Source: Marinobacter salarius (GTDB taxonomy: Bacteria; Pseudomonadota; Gammaproteobacteria; Pseudomonadales; Oleiphilaceae). Taken from it: DNA of 64,000 nt. The notes under the pieces are model-generated. The model was not told where the DNA came from. It saw only the letters and a program-made list of their open reading frames with translations, and searched no databases. The DNA is taken from assembly GCF_032922745.1 (NCBI RefSeq), contig NZ_CP136693.1, forward strand, positions 2,108,001 through 2,172,000, read 5' to 3'. Made by a program: the position numbers and the translations under genes. Below, piece after piece: positions 26,302-35,207 of the stretch; position 1 is the first letter of the stretch, and every line of letters starts with the position of its first letter.

Positions 26302-28077
26302 ATGGATTGGCAGGGCTGGTTTGCATTAAGCCTTACGGGTGTGGCGTTGTTACTGATGAGTGTCGGGCGTTTCGGCCCGCATCTTGTCATGCTGGGCGTA
26401 CTCATCGTTCTCAGTGCCAGCGGTATTATCAGCGCCGATCAGGCCCTTGCCGGATTCAGTAACAGTGGGTTGATCACGGTGGTTGCCATGTTCGTGGTCG
26501 CGGCGGGCATTCACCATTCCGGTGGGGTGGACCTGGTTGTCCACCACCTCCTCAGGTCGCCTCGCACGGTGCGCTCGGCGCAGGCCCGTATCGCGTTCCC
26601 TGTCGCGTTGCTGAGTGGCTTCCTCAACAATACCCCGGTAGTGGCCACCATGATTCCGGCGGTCCATGCCTGGTCCCGCAAGATCGGCATATCGCCCTCG
26701 AAGCTGATGATTCCCCTGAGTTACTCCGCCATTCTGGGGGGTACTTTGACGCTGATTGGCACCAGCACCAACCTGGTGGTCAACGGCCAATATCAGCAAT
26801 TGACCGGGGAGGGCGGTTTCTCGATTTTTTCCATCACTGCTGTCGGGTTGCCGGTTGCCGTTATTGGCGTCGCCGTCATGCTTCTGGTCCTGCCAAGGGC
26901 GTTGCCGGACCGTAAGGACCAGCAGAAATTCGGTTCCATGCGGGAGTTCACACTGGAGGTGGCGGTTGCCTTCGATGGACCGTTGGTGGGCAAGAGTGTC
27001 GGAGAGGCCGGGCTGCGTGAGTTGGAGAGGCTGTACCTCGTCGAGATCGAGCGGGATGGCAGCGTGGTGACGGCGGTGCCCTCGGAAGAACGCCTTCGGG
27101 GCGGCGATCGGCTGGTTTTCGCCGGCGACACCCAGGCTATTTCCGACCTTCTGCGTATCAACGGAATTGTCCCCTCGGTACACGATGATGAACCCAGCCT
27201 GAGTAAAGACCGGGCAGAGCGCCGGCTGGTTGAGGCGGCGTTGTCCCCGCAGTCGGAAGTGCTGGGCCTGACGATTCGGGATGCCCGTTTCCGGGATCGC
27301 TACGGGGCCGTGGTGTTGGCGGTCGCACGTGGTGGCGAGCGGGTATCCGGCAATCTGGGCAACATTCGCCTGAAAACCGGCGACGTCCTGTTGCTGGAGG
27401 CACGTCCCGCCTTTGTCAGTCGTCAGCGATACGCCAAGGACTTCCTGCTGATCAACGATCTGGAAACAGAAACACCCCGCCATGACCGTGCTTACCTGTC
27501 CTGGGGCATCCTGCTGGTGCTCGTGGGGGCTGCCGCGTTTGGAGTGCTGAGCATGCTGAACGCTGCGCTGATGGGCGCCGCCCTGATGGTCCTTAGCGGT
27601 TGCTGTTCCGTCGGTCAGGCTCAGAAAGCCGTGGACGTGCCCGTGATGCTCACGATTGCAGCGTCATTTGCCTTAGGGGCTGCGCTTCAGGAAACCGGGG
27701 CTGCGGGTTACGTTGCGACGGGCATTCTGGAGGTGAGCAGTGGTCACCCGCTGCTCACCATCCTGCTGGTGTACTTTGCGGTGTCGGTGCTGACCGAGGT
27801 CATTACCAACAACGCGGCCGCGGTGTTAGTTCTACCAATAGTACTGTCAATGACAGCAGCCCTGGGTATCGCGTCAGAGCCCTATGTTATCGCCGTGATG
27901 ATGGCGGCATCCGCCAGTTTCGCAACGCCACTGGGCTACCAGACCAATATGATGGTGTTTGGCCCCGGGGGGTATCGGTTTATGGACTTCGTGAAGGTCG
28001 GCTTACCGATGAATCTGTTTATCGGGCTGGTGACTGTTGGTGTGATTTCCGTAGTCTACGGGATCAGCCTCTCTTGA
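26302..28077 (+). CDS. SLC13-type anion transporter with two TrkA-C (RCK_C) domains
   Basis: Membrane transporter of 591 aa, YfbS-like. The membrane part has LSGFLNNTPVVATMIPAV near residue 95 and a second half repeat ITNNAAAVLVLPIVL near residue 505, the duplicated family signature. Two cytoplasmic RCK_C/TrkA-C domains lie in between (about 215-290 and 300-380: RDARFRDRYGAVVLAVARGG). Substrates in this family include sulfate and dicarboxylates; not determinable here. AAGGGA lies upstream of the start. The stop overlaps the convergent EAL gene by 14 bp. Confidence 0.85.
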   Translation: MDWQGWFALSLTGVALLLMSVGRFGPHLVMLGVLIVLSASGIISADQALAGFSNSGLITVVAMFVVAAGIHHSGGVDLVVHHLLRSPRTVRSAQARIAFPVALLSGFLNNTPVVATMIPAVHAWSRKIGISPSKLMIPLSYSAILGGTLTLIGTSTNLVVNGQYQQLTGEGGFSIFSITAVGLPVAVIGVAVMLLVLPRALPDRKDQQKFGSMREFTLEVAVAFDGPLVGKSVGEAGLRELERLYLVEIERDGSVVTAVPSEERLRGGDRLVFAGDTQAISDLLRINGIVPSVHDDEPSLSKDRAERRLVEAALSPQSEVLGLTIRDARFRDRYGAVVLAVARGGERVSGNLGNIRLKTGDVLLLEARPAFVSRQRYAKDFLLINDLETETPRHDRAYLSWGILLVLVGAAAFGVLSMLNAALMGAALMVLSGCCSVGQAQKAVDVPVMLTIAASFALGAALQETGAAGYVATGILEVSSGHPLLTILLVYFAVSVLTEVITNNAAAVLVLPIVLSMTAALGIASEPYVIAVMMAASASFATPLGYQTNMMVFGPGGYRFMDFVKVGLPMNLFIGLVTVGVISVVYGISLS

Positions 28078-29359
28078 GAGTGGTTTCGGTGGGGTTGGCG
28101 AGAATGTCGCAGCAAAGGACCCTCAGCTCGCCCTTGTGGTGGTAACCGAGGGACAGGGTGACGCACATGTAGGCGCCCGTAATACAGAGGTAGGGCGCGG
28201 TTATATGAACCTGGCCGGGCTGGGCGATGGCCTGGCGCAGATACTGCTGACGATACCAGTCGGCACTGGTGGTGCTTTCCAGAGGCCGGAACCTAGGGTC
28301 CAGACTGCGGGCCATGGCGTCCGACACCATGGTGTCATCGATTTGCACGCCATTGGCATCGACCAGGTAACACCGCGACACTGCAGGATGATTCAGCAGG
28401 CTGCTGCATGCCTCGTTCATCGGCATGTCTTGCGAGAGTTTATCCACCGCACCATGAAAGAAATCCTCGAAGTACGAAGTCAGTTGATGTGTTGGGTCTC
28501 TCGTTATCCGGTTTTTACTCTTATAGTCTCGCAGTAATCCGTCCAGGTCCGTTACTTCGTAGGGAATGTCCGCCAGGGCAGTACTTGGCCTGCTGAAATA
28601 GAATCCCTGGACAAAATCAACACCTGCGTCGATGGCGATCATCGCCTGGTCGTGAGTTTCCACGCCTTCGAGGAGCACCAGGCAGCCGGACTGATGAAGC
28701 AAAGAGACGATGCCGTTGAGTATCTGTCTGGCCTTGTGGTCGTCGGTGGCCCGGGTCAGAAGCTTGCGGTCCAGTTTCACGATATCCGGTGACAGGTTCC
28801 AGATGCGCTCAAAGTTGGAATGGCCAGCACCAAAGTCATCGATAGCGGTCAGGCAGCCCAACTGTTGGTAGTAAGCAACGGTTTCACGCAGCCGTTCTGC
28901 GTCGTCCGTTGGCTGCTCCACGATCTCCATTACGATGCGATGGGGGGGCAGGCCCGTTTTCTTCAACAGTTCCCCGAAAAAGCTGTCTGCACGGTTGCCG
29001 GCAGACACCACGCGGGGAGAGACGTTCAGGAACAGCCAGTTCAGCTGGTCCTGGAATCCGGAATAGTTGCTGATGTGCAGGTATCGGCACAGGCGGTCAA
29101 GCAACAGGTTTTCGGCGTCAGAGCTCGGTAGCTCAAACAAATGGAGAGGCAATACCGCAGCATTATCGGTATCAAAGGCACGAATCAGCGCTTCGTAGCC
29201 GACAACGCGTTTGTGGGAAATACTGAAAATTGGCTGCAGCGCCGTTCGTAAAGTCAGGCCCTGGTACTCGGCCGTCCATGATTCGCCTTCCCTGGTTAAC
29301 ATCGGCGACAGCACATCAACTTCCGGTGCGGTCATCTGCTCTGGGAGGGTTCGCGACAT
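28064..29359 (-). CDS. EAL-domain protein, probable c-di-GMP phosphodiesterase
   Basis: Protein of 431 aa with an EAL domain at about residues 35-270 and a C-terminal sensory-type region (about 285-431) that resembles the YkuI C-terminal domain. The catalytic set looks intact: YEALIR, LNVSP, EIVEQ, DDFGAGHS, VKLDR, LEGVET and QGFYFSRP. It therefore probably hydrolyses c-di-GMP in the cytoplasm. No signal peptide or membrane segment is seen. The 3' end overlaps the convergent transporter by 14 bp. Confidence 0.88.
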   Translation of the reverse strand: MSRTLPEQMTAPEVDVLSPMLTREGESWTAEYQGLTLRTALQPIFSISHKRVVGYEALIRAFDTDNAAVLPLHLFELPSSDAENLLLDRLCRYLHISNYSGFQDQLNWLFLNVSPRVVSAGNRADSFFGELLKKTGLPPHRIVMEIVEQPTDDAERLRETVAYYQQLGCLTAIDDFGAGHSNFERIWNLSPDIVKLDRKLLTRATDDHKARQILNGIVSLLHQSGCLVLLEGVETHDQAMIAIDAGVDFVQGFYFSRPSTALADIPYEVTDLDGLLRDYKSKNRITRDPTHQLTSYFEDFFHGAVDKLSQDMPMNEACSSLLNHPAVSRCYLVDANGVQIDDTMVSDAMARSLDPRFRPLESTTSADWYRQQYLRQAIAQPGQVHITAPYLCITGAYMCVTLSLGYHHKGELRVLCCDILANPTETTLKRG

Positions 29360-29533
29360 AGGCCTTTTCTGGTCCGGATAAACGAAAACATCGGAAAGCC
29401 CTGTAGCAGCCCGATCTGTTGATCCTCGTCGTATTCCAATGATTATCAGTAAATAAATCAGTCAGAACGAACAGGATAGGTTAGTTAGACAGAAGATTGC
29501 CAAAAACAGCAGGTTATTACCACTATTTCATGT

Positions 29534-29562
29534 AAAAACAAGTAGCGTCGGGTGACGATGCT
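29534..29562 (-). terminator. Candidate intrinsic terminator on the minus strand
   Basis: Read on the minus strand, AGCATCG / CGACGCT with one mismatch and a 5-nt loop is followed within four bases by TTTTT. It would end a short transcript coming from about 29740. Confidence 0.4.
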
Positions 29563-29615
29563 CAGGAGGCGTGGCGGGAGCGATGTCCGGCAGCTCCGAT
29601 GGGAGCCGCAGGAAA

Positions 29616-29663
29616 TCAGTTGTTGCTGGGTACGGCGACGGATTCGTCGAATTCAAGTTCCAT
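29616..29663 (-). CDS. Candidate 15-aa peptide ORF of unknown function
   Basis: A minus-strand frame encodes MELEFDESVAVPSNN. GAGAGG lies 7 nt before the ATG, a better ribosome site than that of many real genes in this window. A GC-rich hairpin and then a terminator-like structure follow. It could be a leader peptide, a microprotein or part of a small RNA, or chance. I recognise no homologue. Confidence 0.3.
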   Translation of the reverse strand: MELEFDESVAVPSNN

Positions 29664-29914
29664 GTCTGTTCCTCTCGTTCACTGAGTAACCCAAACCGGG
29701 TAAATAAAGTATGTGAAAAGTTTATCGTGTCCATTGGTTTCCACAATCCGTAAAACCCGTATCAGACCAAAGGTATAAGGGATCATGCGTATGGGCTTCT
29801 TGGTCAGATATTCTGATCTTTATATCCAAAACATTTTGATTGGTTTTGCCTTGGGCTCTTCTAAACTGGTGTAATTAAACTTGTCTGGTTTCAGGGAGTG
29901 CGACGTTAAGCGTC

Positions 29915-30475
29915 ATGCAGGTACGCAATTCGAGCAGTAAATTTGGTGTGGTATCCGTCGCTATTCACTGGCTGGTGGCTGTAGCGGTGTTTGGCCTCTT
30001 TGGGTTGGGTTACTGGATGGTTGATCTATCCTACTACGACGACTGGTATCGCACCGGCCCGGATATCCATAGAAGTATCGGTATATTGCTGCTGTTGGTC
30101 ATGCTGTTTCGCCTGGTGTGGCGACTGTTCAATCCGCTGCCGCGTGCACTCCCGAGCCATAGCCGACTGGAAGTGTTGGCCGCTCATGGCGCACACTCTC
30201 TTCTCTATGTGCTGATTTTTGTTGCCATGGCCAGTGGGTACCTGATTTCGACGGCGGATGGGTCCTCGATCAGTGTGTTCAACTGGTTTGATGTGCCTTC
30301 GGTGACCGGCCAGATTAAGGGGATGGAAGATACTGCCGGGCTTGTTCATTACTGGTCTACCTGGGCACTTGTCGTGCTTGCTGGTGTACACGGTCTGGCT
30401 GCGGTCAAGCATCACCTGATTGACCGGGACGACACCCTTCGGCGCATGTTGGGTGCCGGTCGCCGCCAATCGTAA
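29915..30475 (+). CDS. Cytochrome b561 family protein
   Basis: Di-haem membrane cytochrome of 186 aa with four hydrophobic helices. Candidate haem-ligating histidines are His18 (VAIHWLVA), the GPDIHRSIG histidine, and histidines in LAAHGAHSLLY and GLVHYWSTWALVVLAGVHG. It probably shuttles electrons between quinol and periplasmic partners. The only ribosome-like sequence (GGGAG) is 16 nt upstream, further than usual. It precedes a YceI-family gene, a common pairing in Gammaproteobacteria. Confidence 0.9.
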   Translation: MQVRNSSSKFGVVSVAIHWLVAVAVFGLFGLGYWMVDLSYYDDWYRTGPDIHRSIGILLLLVMLFRLVWRLFNPLPRALPSHSRLEVLAAHGAHSLLYVLIFVAMASGYLISTADGSSISVFNWFDVPSVTGQIKGMEDTAGLVHYWSTWALVVLAGVHGLAAVKHHLIDRDDTLRRMLGAGRRQS

Positions 30476-30528
30476 TTCAGACTATCGATTCAATCGTGCC
30501 TACGGGCTGTTTCAACAAGGAGATAAAC

Positions 30529-31110
30529 ATGAAAAAACTGCTGCTTGCATCTGCGGTTGCACTTACGGTGTCTGGCGGAGTCCAGGCGTCCGAGCACAGC
30601 GGAACCTATGCTTTTGATGCCAAAGACACTCACCAGTTTATTACATTCAAGATTTCCCATCTGGGCTATAGCTGGTTGTATGGCCGGTTTAACGATTTCG
30701 ATGGTGAATTTGTGTACGATGCACAAAACCCGGCGAACAGTTCCGTTGAGGTTGCGGTGGACACCTCCAGCGTTGATTCCAACCACGCCGAGCGCGACAA
30801 GCACCTGCGCTCGGAAGACTTCCTGTACGTTGACGAATTCCCAGAGGCCACATTCAAGAGCAAAAGAGTGGTTGTGGACGATGAGGGCGAGGCCGATATC
30901 GTCGGTGACCTGACCCTGCGCGGTGTGACGAAAGAGATCACCCTGGACGTGGAAATGCTCGGGCATGGTGACGATCCGTGGGGTGGTTACCGCATGGGGT
31001 TTGAAGCTGAAACCGAATTCAAGTTGACGGACTTCGGTATCCCCATGGATCTGGGCAAGGCATCTGAAACCGTTGAGATGATTATTTCTGTGGAAGGCAT
31101 TCGCCAGTAA
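30529..31110 (+). CDS. YceI-family periplasmic lipid-binding protein
   Basis: Secreted lipocalin-like protein of 193 aa. The signal MKKLLLASAVALTVSGGVQA precedes the YceI domain (YAFDAKDTHQFITFKISHLG; FPEATFKSKRV; GDLTLRGVTKEITLDVE). Family members bind polyisoprenoid quinone-like lipids. AAGGAG lies 6 nt upstream of the ATG at 30529. It is 53 nt downstream of the cytochrome b561 gene and likely in the same transcript. Confidence 0.93.
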   Translation: MKKLLLASAVALTVSGGVQASEHSGTYAFDAKDTHQFITFKISHLGYSWLYGRFNDFDGEFVYDAQNPANSSVEVAVDTSSVDSNHAERDKHLRSEDFLYVDEFPEATFKSKRVVVDDEGEADIVGDLTLRGVTKEITLDVEMLGHGDDPWGGYRMGFEAETEFKLTDFGIPMDLGKASETVEMIISVEGIRQ

Positions 31111-31124
31111 AGGTTATTTAGAGG

Positions 31125-31154
31125 CCCCACCTCTGGTGTTGACCAGACGTGGGG
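31125..31154. terminator. Long hairpin between convergent genes, candidate bidirectional terminator
   Basis: CCCCAC and TCTGGT pair with ACCAGA and GTGGGG around a GTTG loop, interrupted by one C-C mismatch. It lies 14 nt past the YceI stop and before the end of the convergent small membrane gene. There is no long T-run. Confidence 0.6.
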
Positions 31155-31175
31155 ATCGTTTGCCAGGAATACCTG

Positions 31176-31415
31176 CTAAAGAGTATCCGGGGATTCCTGG
31201 GTCGATTGCCCATTCCGGCAAAGGTGGCGCTGACGCCAGAACTGGGCGAAGAATATAACCAGTCCGATAAGTACCCCCGCCCACAGATAAGGACCCGCCA
31301 ATTGGAAAGTGCCGGTGATGGCAAACTCCACCAATAGCATCAGGGTAAGAGCAAGAACAGCGTTCACCATGGCCGTAATCAGGGCCTGCCCGCAGGCTTT
31401 CAGGTTGGGTCTCAT
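31176..31415 (-). CDS. Small two-helix membrane protein of unknown function
   Basis: Protein of 79 aa with two predicted transmembrane helices (about residues 11-33 and 43-60) and a short polar tail. GGAG lies 4 nt before the ATG at 31415. It is convergent with the YceI gene and divergent from parC. I do not recognise a family with confidence; DUF2798-like small membrane proteins are a possibility. Confidence 0.6.
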   Translation of the reverse strand: MRPNLKACGQALITAMVNAVLALTLMLLVEFAITGTFQLAGPYLWAGVLIGLVIFFAQFWRQRHLCRNGQSTQESPDTL

Positions 31416-31530
31416 AGTTCTCCACTCGTGGGTGTCGTGAAACGGATCATCGTTTTACTGATGGCGAGCATACGGTGAGGGTTACACTCTCTCCATGCGG
31501 GAATTCCGCTATTGGAAATTCGACGGGGTG

Positions 31531-31560
31531 TTGGTGTATCTGCCCCCGCCTCCATATAAT
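31531..31560 (+). promoter_or_regulatory. Candidate sigma-70 promoter of parC
   Basis: A perfect -10 TATAAT (31555-31560) lies 18 bp after TTGGTG (31531-31536). A 7-bp hairpin TCCCGGC/GCCGGGA (31567-31585) follows in the leader. The parC start is 68 nt downstream of the -10. Confidence 0.6.
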
Positions 31561-31627
31561 GTGCAGTCCCGGCTACTGGCCGGGATAACCAGCGGAATTC
31601 ATATCAGGCAATAATAAAGGGGCATCC

Positions 31628-33952
31628 ATGCCAGAGTTTCAGACCACGGATGAAGGCTTTGAGCGGGTTTCACTGCGGGACTACACCGAAAAAGCTTACC
31701 TCGACTATTCCATGTACGTCATCCTGGACAGGGCGTTGCCCAATGTCGGAGACGGACTGAAGCCGGTGCAGCGGCGCATTATCTACGCCATGTCCGAGCT
31801 TGGCCTGAAATCCACCTCAAAGTACAAGAAGTCCGCCCGTACCGTGGGTGATGTTCTGGGTAAGTTTCACCCCCACGGCGATAGTGCCTGTTACGAAGCC
31901 ATGGTGTTGATGGCCCAGCCGTTTTCCTATCGCTACCCACTGGTGGATGGCCAGGGCAACTGGGGCGCGCCTGACGACCCCAAATCTTTCGCGGCCATGC
32001 GTTACACTGAATCCCGCCTCGCCAAATTCGCGGATGTCCTTCTCAGCGAGCTGGGGCAGGGCACGGTGGACTGGGTTCCGAACTTTGATGGCACCATGGA
32101 TGAGCCTTCGGTGTTGCCTGCAAGGTTGCCTCATGTGCTTTTGAACGGCACCACCGGTATTGCCGTGGGTATGGCAACGGACATTCCGCCCCACAATGTC
32201 CGGGAGGTGGCAGCAGCCTGTGTAAGGCTACTCGACCAGCCGGAAGCCACCACCGATGACCTGTGTGAGCATGTCCAGGGGCCGGACTTTCCCACCTACG
32301 CGGAGATTATTACGCCTCGCAAGGATATCCGCCAGATGTACGAGACCGGCCGGGGCTCGCTAAGGATGCGGGCGCGCTGGATTAACGAGAGTGGGGAAAT
32401 CGTGGTGACGGACCTACCTCATCAGGTTTCCGGGAACCGCGTGCTGGAGCAGATCGCTCAGCAGATGCAGACCAAAAAGCTGCCCATGGTCGCGGACCTG
32501 CGCGACGAATCCGACCACGAAAACCCGACCCGGTTGGTGATTGTTCCGCGCTCCAATCGCGTGGACCATGAAGGGCTTATGGCTCACCTGTTTGCCAGCA
32601 CCGACCTGGAGAAAACCTACCGGGTGAATATTAACGTCATTGGCAATGACGGCCGCCCGGGCGTTAAAGGGCTGCGTGAAATGCTGACGGAATGGCTCAG
32701 CTTCCGTCGTACCACCGTCACCCGGCGCCTGCAGCACCGTCTGGACAAGGTGCTCGCGCGCCTGCATATCCTGGAAGGCCTGTTGGTGGCCTATCTGAAC
32801 ATCGACGAAGTCATCGCGATTATCCGCTACGAAGATAAACCCAAGGCTGAGTTGATGTCCCGCTTTGGACTGTCCGGGGAACAGGCTGAAGCCATTCTTG
32901 AGTTGAAGTTGCGCCACCTGGCCAAGCTTGAAGAAATGAAGATTCGTGGCGAGCAGGACGAGCTGTCGGCTGAGCGGGATGAGTTGCAGGCGATTCTCGG
33001 CTCCGAGGACCGCCTGCGGGAACTGATTAAGGATGAATTGCTGGCGGACGCAGAAACCTATGGGGATGATCGTCGTTCACCCATCGTCGAGCGCCGGGAA
33101 GCCAGGGCCTTTAGCGAAACCGAACTGGTTTCCAACGATCCGGTCACGGTTGTGCTGTCGGAGAAAGGCTGGGTCAGGGCGGCCAAGGGTCATGATATTG
33201 AGCCGGAAGGGCTTAGCTATAAGGCTGGTGACAGTTTTGCCATGGCGGCGAAGGGGCGCAACAACCAACAGGCGGTATTCCTGGATTCCACAGGTCGCGC
33301 CTATTCTCTGGTTGCCCATACGTTTCCGTCTGCCCGAGGCCAGGGCGAGCCACTGAGTGGCCGCATTAATCCGCCGTCGGGGGCAACGTTCTCCGGGCTG
33401 TTGATGGGTGACCCGGCGCGGAAGGTGTTGTTGGTCACCGATGGCGGCTACGGGTTCGTGACCTCTCTTAACGACATGATCAGCAAGAACCGCAACGGCA
33501 AGGCCGTGGTGTCGGTACCGAAAGGGGCGAAGATCATGCCGCCGGTGGTGGTGCCCGACTCCGACAACCCGCTTTATCTGGGCGCCATTTCCAATGAGGG
33601 GCGAATGCTGGTTTTCCCGCTGAACGAGTTGCCGGAGCTGGCCAAAGGCAAGGGCAACAAGATCATCAGCATTCCCTCGGCGCGGGTTCAGAACCGGGAA
33701 GAATATGTGGTGGCTGTCGCCGTTTTTGCTGAGGACGACCAACTGGAGATCCGCGCCGGTAAGCGTAAGATGGGGCTTCAGTTCAGTGATCTCGAGCACT
33801 ATCTGGGTGAGCGTGGCCGCCGTGGCCACAAGCTGCCTCGCGGGCTTCAGAGAGTGGATGCCATAGATGTGATCCAGTCAGCCAGCAATGCGGCAGACGT
33901 CTCCGATGCCGACAATGTTGCCAATGCAGAGGAGCAGCCCGACAGTGAGTGA
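31628..33952 (+). CDS. parC: DNA topoisomerase IV subunit A
   Basis: Breakage-reunion subunit of topoisomerase IV, 774 aa. The catalytic region has RALPNVGDGLKPVQRRI, KSARTVGDVLGKFHPHGDSA (the quinolone-determining segment), and AAMRYTESRLA with the active-site Tyr. The C-terminal part (from about residue 500) holds degenerate beta-pinwheel repeats. AAGGGG lies 6 nt upstream of the ATG. The stop overlaps the start of serB by 8 nt. Confidence 0.96.
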   Translation: MPEFQTTDEGFERVSLRDYTEKAYLDYSMYVILDRALPNVGDGLKPVQRRIIYAMSELGLKSTSKYKKSARTVGDVLGKFHPHGDSACYEAMVLMAQPFSYRYPLVDGQGNWGAPDDPKSFAAMRYTESRLAKFADVLLSELGQGTVDWVPNFDGTMDEPSVLPARLPHVLLNGTTGIAVGMATDIPPHNVREVAAACVRLLDQPEATTDDLCEHVQGPDFPTYAEIITPRKDIRQMYETGRGSLRMRARWINESGEIVVTDLPHQVSGNRVLEQIAQQMQTKKLPMVADLRDESDHENPTRLVIVPRSNRVDHEGLMAHLFASTDLEKTYRVNINVIGNDGRPGVKGLREMLTEWLSFRRTTVTRRLQHRLDKVLARLHILEGLLVAYLNIDEVIAIIRYEDKPKAELMSRFGLSGEQAEAILELKLRHLAKLEEMKIRGEQDELSAERDELQAILGSEDRLRELIKDELLADAETYGDDRRSPIVERREARAFSETELVSNDPVTVVLSEKGWVRAAKGHDIEPEGLSYKAGDSFAMAAKGRNNQQAVFLDSTGRAYSLVAHTFPSARGQGEPLSGRINPPSGATFSGLLMGDPARKVLLVTDGGYGFVTSLNDMISKNRNGKAVVSVPKGAKIMPPVVVPDSDNPLYLGAISNEGRMLVFPLNELPELAKGKGNKIISIPSARVQNREEYVVAVAVFAEDDQLEIRAGKRKMGLQFSDLEHYLGERGRRGHKLPRGLQRVDAIDVIQSASNAADVSDADNVANAEEQPDSE

Positions 33953-35168
33953 GCTGGTTCTGATTAACGTTTCAGGGCGGGACAAGCCAGGCCTGACGTC
34001 TGAGATAACCGGCATCATGGGGCAGTATGATGTGCGTATTCTCGACATCGGCCAGGCGGTGATTCATGACCACCTGACCTGGGGTATCCTGATTGAGATT
34101 CCTGATGAGTCCAAATCCTCGCCGGTGATTCGCGACCTTCTGTTTCGGCTGCATGCGCTGGATCTGCAGGTGCGTTTTGCGCCGATTACGATCGAGGAGT
34201 ACCAGCAGTGGGCGGAGGGACGTAACCGCGCCTGCTACATCGTCACGCTGCTATCACGGGATATCAAGGCCGAACAGATAGCGCGGGTATCCGCCATTAC
34301 CGCCCGCCATGGCCTGAACATCGATAACATCAGCCGGCTTTCTGCCCGTCCGTCGCTGAATTCTTCCAATAACCGTATTGCCTGCGTCGAATTTTCCGTC
34401 CGTGGCACGCCATCCGACCTGGAACAACTGCGTTCCGACTTCCTGCATATCGCCGGGGAAATGAACGTGGATATTGCCTTCCAGGAGGACTCCATTTTCC
34501 GCCGTAATCGACGGCTTGTTGTGTTCGATATGGATTCCACCCTGATCGACGCCGAAGTGATCGACGAGTTGGCATTGGAGGCGGGCGTCGGGGCGCAGGT
34601 GGCGGAGATTACCGAGCGGGCCATGCAGGGAGAACTGGATTTCGGGCAGAGCTTTGCAGAGCGCCTGGCGCTGCTAAAGGGGCTGGATGAATCGGTGCTT
34701 GAGGGCATCGCCGCCCGCCTGAATATGACTGAAGGTGCGGAACATCTGATACTCAGCCTGAAATCCCTGGGCTACCGTACGGCGATACTGTCTGGTGGCT
34801 TTACCTACTTTGCCCGTCATCTGCAGGAAAAGCTGGGAATTGACTATGTGTACGCCAACGAGCTGGAAATTGAGAACGGCAAGGTAACCGGCCGGGTGTC
34901 TGGGCAAATTGTTGATGGCAAGCGCAAGGCGGAATTGCTTCAGGAAATCGCGGAACGCGAACACATTTCCCGGGAGCAGGTCATTGCGGTGGGTGATGGG
35001 GCCAACGACCTTCCCATGCTTAGCCAGGCGGGGCTGGGCGTGGCTTTCCGGGCCAAACCTCTGGTCAAGGAATCTGCTCGCCATTCCATTTCGACCCTGG
35101 GGCTGGATGCGATTCTCTACCTGATCGGGTTCAGGGAAAGCGATAGCCTTCAGGCTCGAGGACGGTAG
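33945..35168 (+). CDS. serB: Phosphoserine phosphatase with N-terminal ACT domains
   Basis: Last enzyme of serine biosynthesis, 407 aa, cytosolic. The N-terminal ~190 residues are ACT-like (VLINVSGRDKPGLTSEITGI). The HAD domain carries the nucleophile motif VFDMDSTLID, SGGFTYFA and GDGANDLPM. I chose the GTG at 33945, with GAGGAG 10 nt upstream; an in-frame ATG at 33924 and a longer frame exist, but homologues begin at SELVLINVSG. It overlaps the end of parC, so the two are probably coupled. Confidence 0.92.
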   Translation: MSELVLINVSGRDKPGLTSEITGIMGQYDVRILDIGQAVIHDHLTWGILIEIPDESKSSPVIRDLLFRLHALDLQVRFAPITIEEYQQWAEGRNRACYIVTLLSRDIKAEQIARVSAITARHGLNIDNISRLSARPSLNSSNNRIACVEFSVRGTPSDLEQLRSDFLHIAGEMNVDIAFQEDSIFRRNRRLVVFDMDSTLIDAEVIDELALEAGVGAQVAEITERAMQGELDFGQSFAERLALLKGLDESVLEGIAARLNMTEGAEHLILSLKSLGYRTAILSGGFTYFARHLQEKLGIDYVYANELEIENGKVTGRVSGQIVDGKRKAELLQEIAEREHISREQVIAVGDGANDLPMLSQAGLGVAFRAKPLVKESARHSISTLGLDAILYLIGFRESDSLQARGR

Positions 35169-35175
35169 GTGAGGC

Positions 35176-35201
35176 GCACGGCATGGAGGGGCATGCCGTG
35201 C
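35176..35201. terminator. Hairpin between convergent serB and fimX
   Basis: GCACGGCATG and CATGCCGTGC form a perfect 10-bp stem with a 6-nt loop, placed between the two stop codons. No T-run follows on either strand, so Rho-independent action is uncertain. Confidence 0.55.
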
Positions 35202-35207
35202 AATTCT

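Larger units (their letters stand above)
29360..29914. other. 555-bp intergenic region with a candidate minus-strand small transcript
   Basis: The gap lies between divergent genes (EAL protein and cytochrome b561). It holds no long gene. On the minus strand there is a 15-codon frame with a strong ribosome site and a hairpin plus T-run, listed separately. A Fur-box-like stretch AATGATTATCAGTAA lies near 29438-29452, about 12 of 19 consensus positions, too weak to call. Confidence 0.5.

Noticed and set aside
29438..29452. Fur-box-like sequence upstream of the EAL gene.
   Set aside because: About 12 of 19 consensus positions match in an AT-rich region, and no iron-related gene is adjacent.
29616..29663. 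Considered the 15-aa frame as a PqqA-type peptide precursor.
   Set aside because: It lacks the conserved Glu-x3-Tyr, and no pqq genes are nearby.
31622..31633. GCATCCATGC at the parC start looked like the CATCCATG motif of the repeat family.
   Set aside because: It lacks a 54-nt core and arms; it is the ribosome-site-to-start junction of parC.
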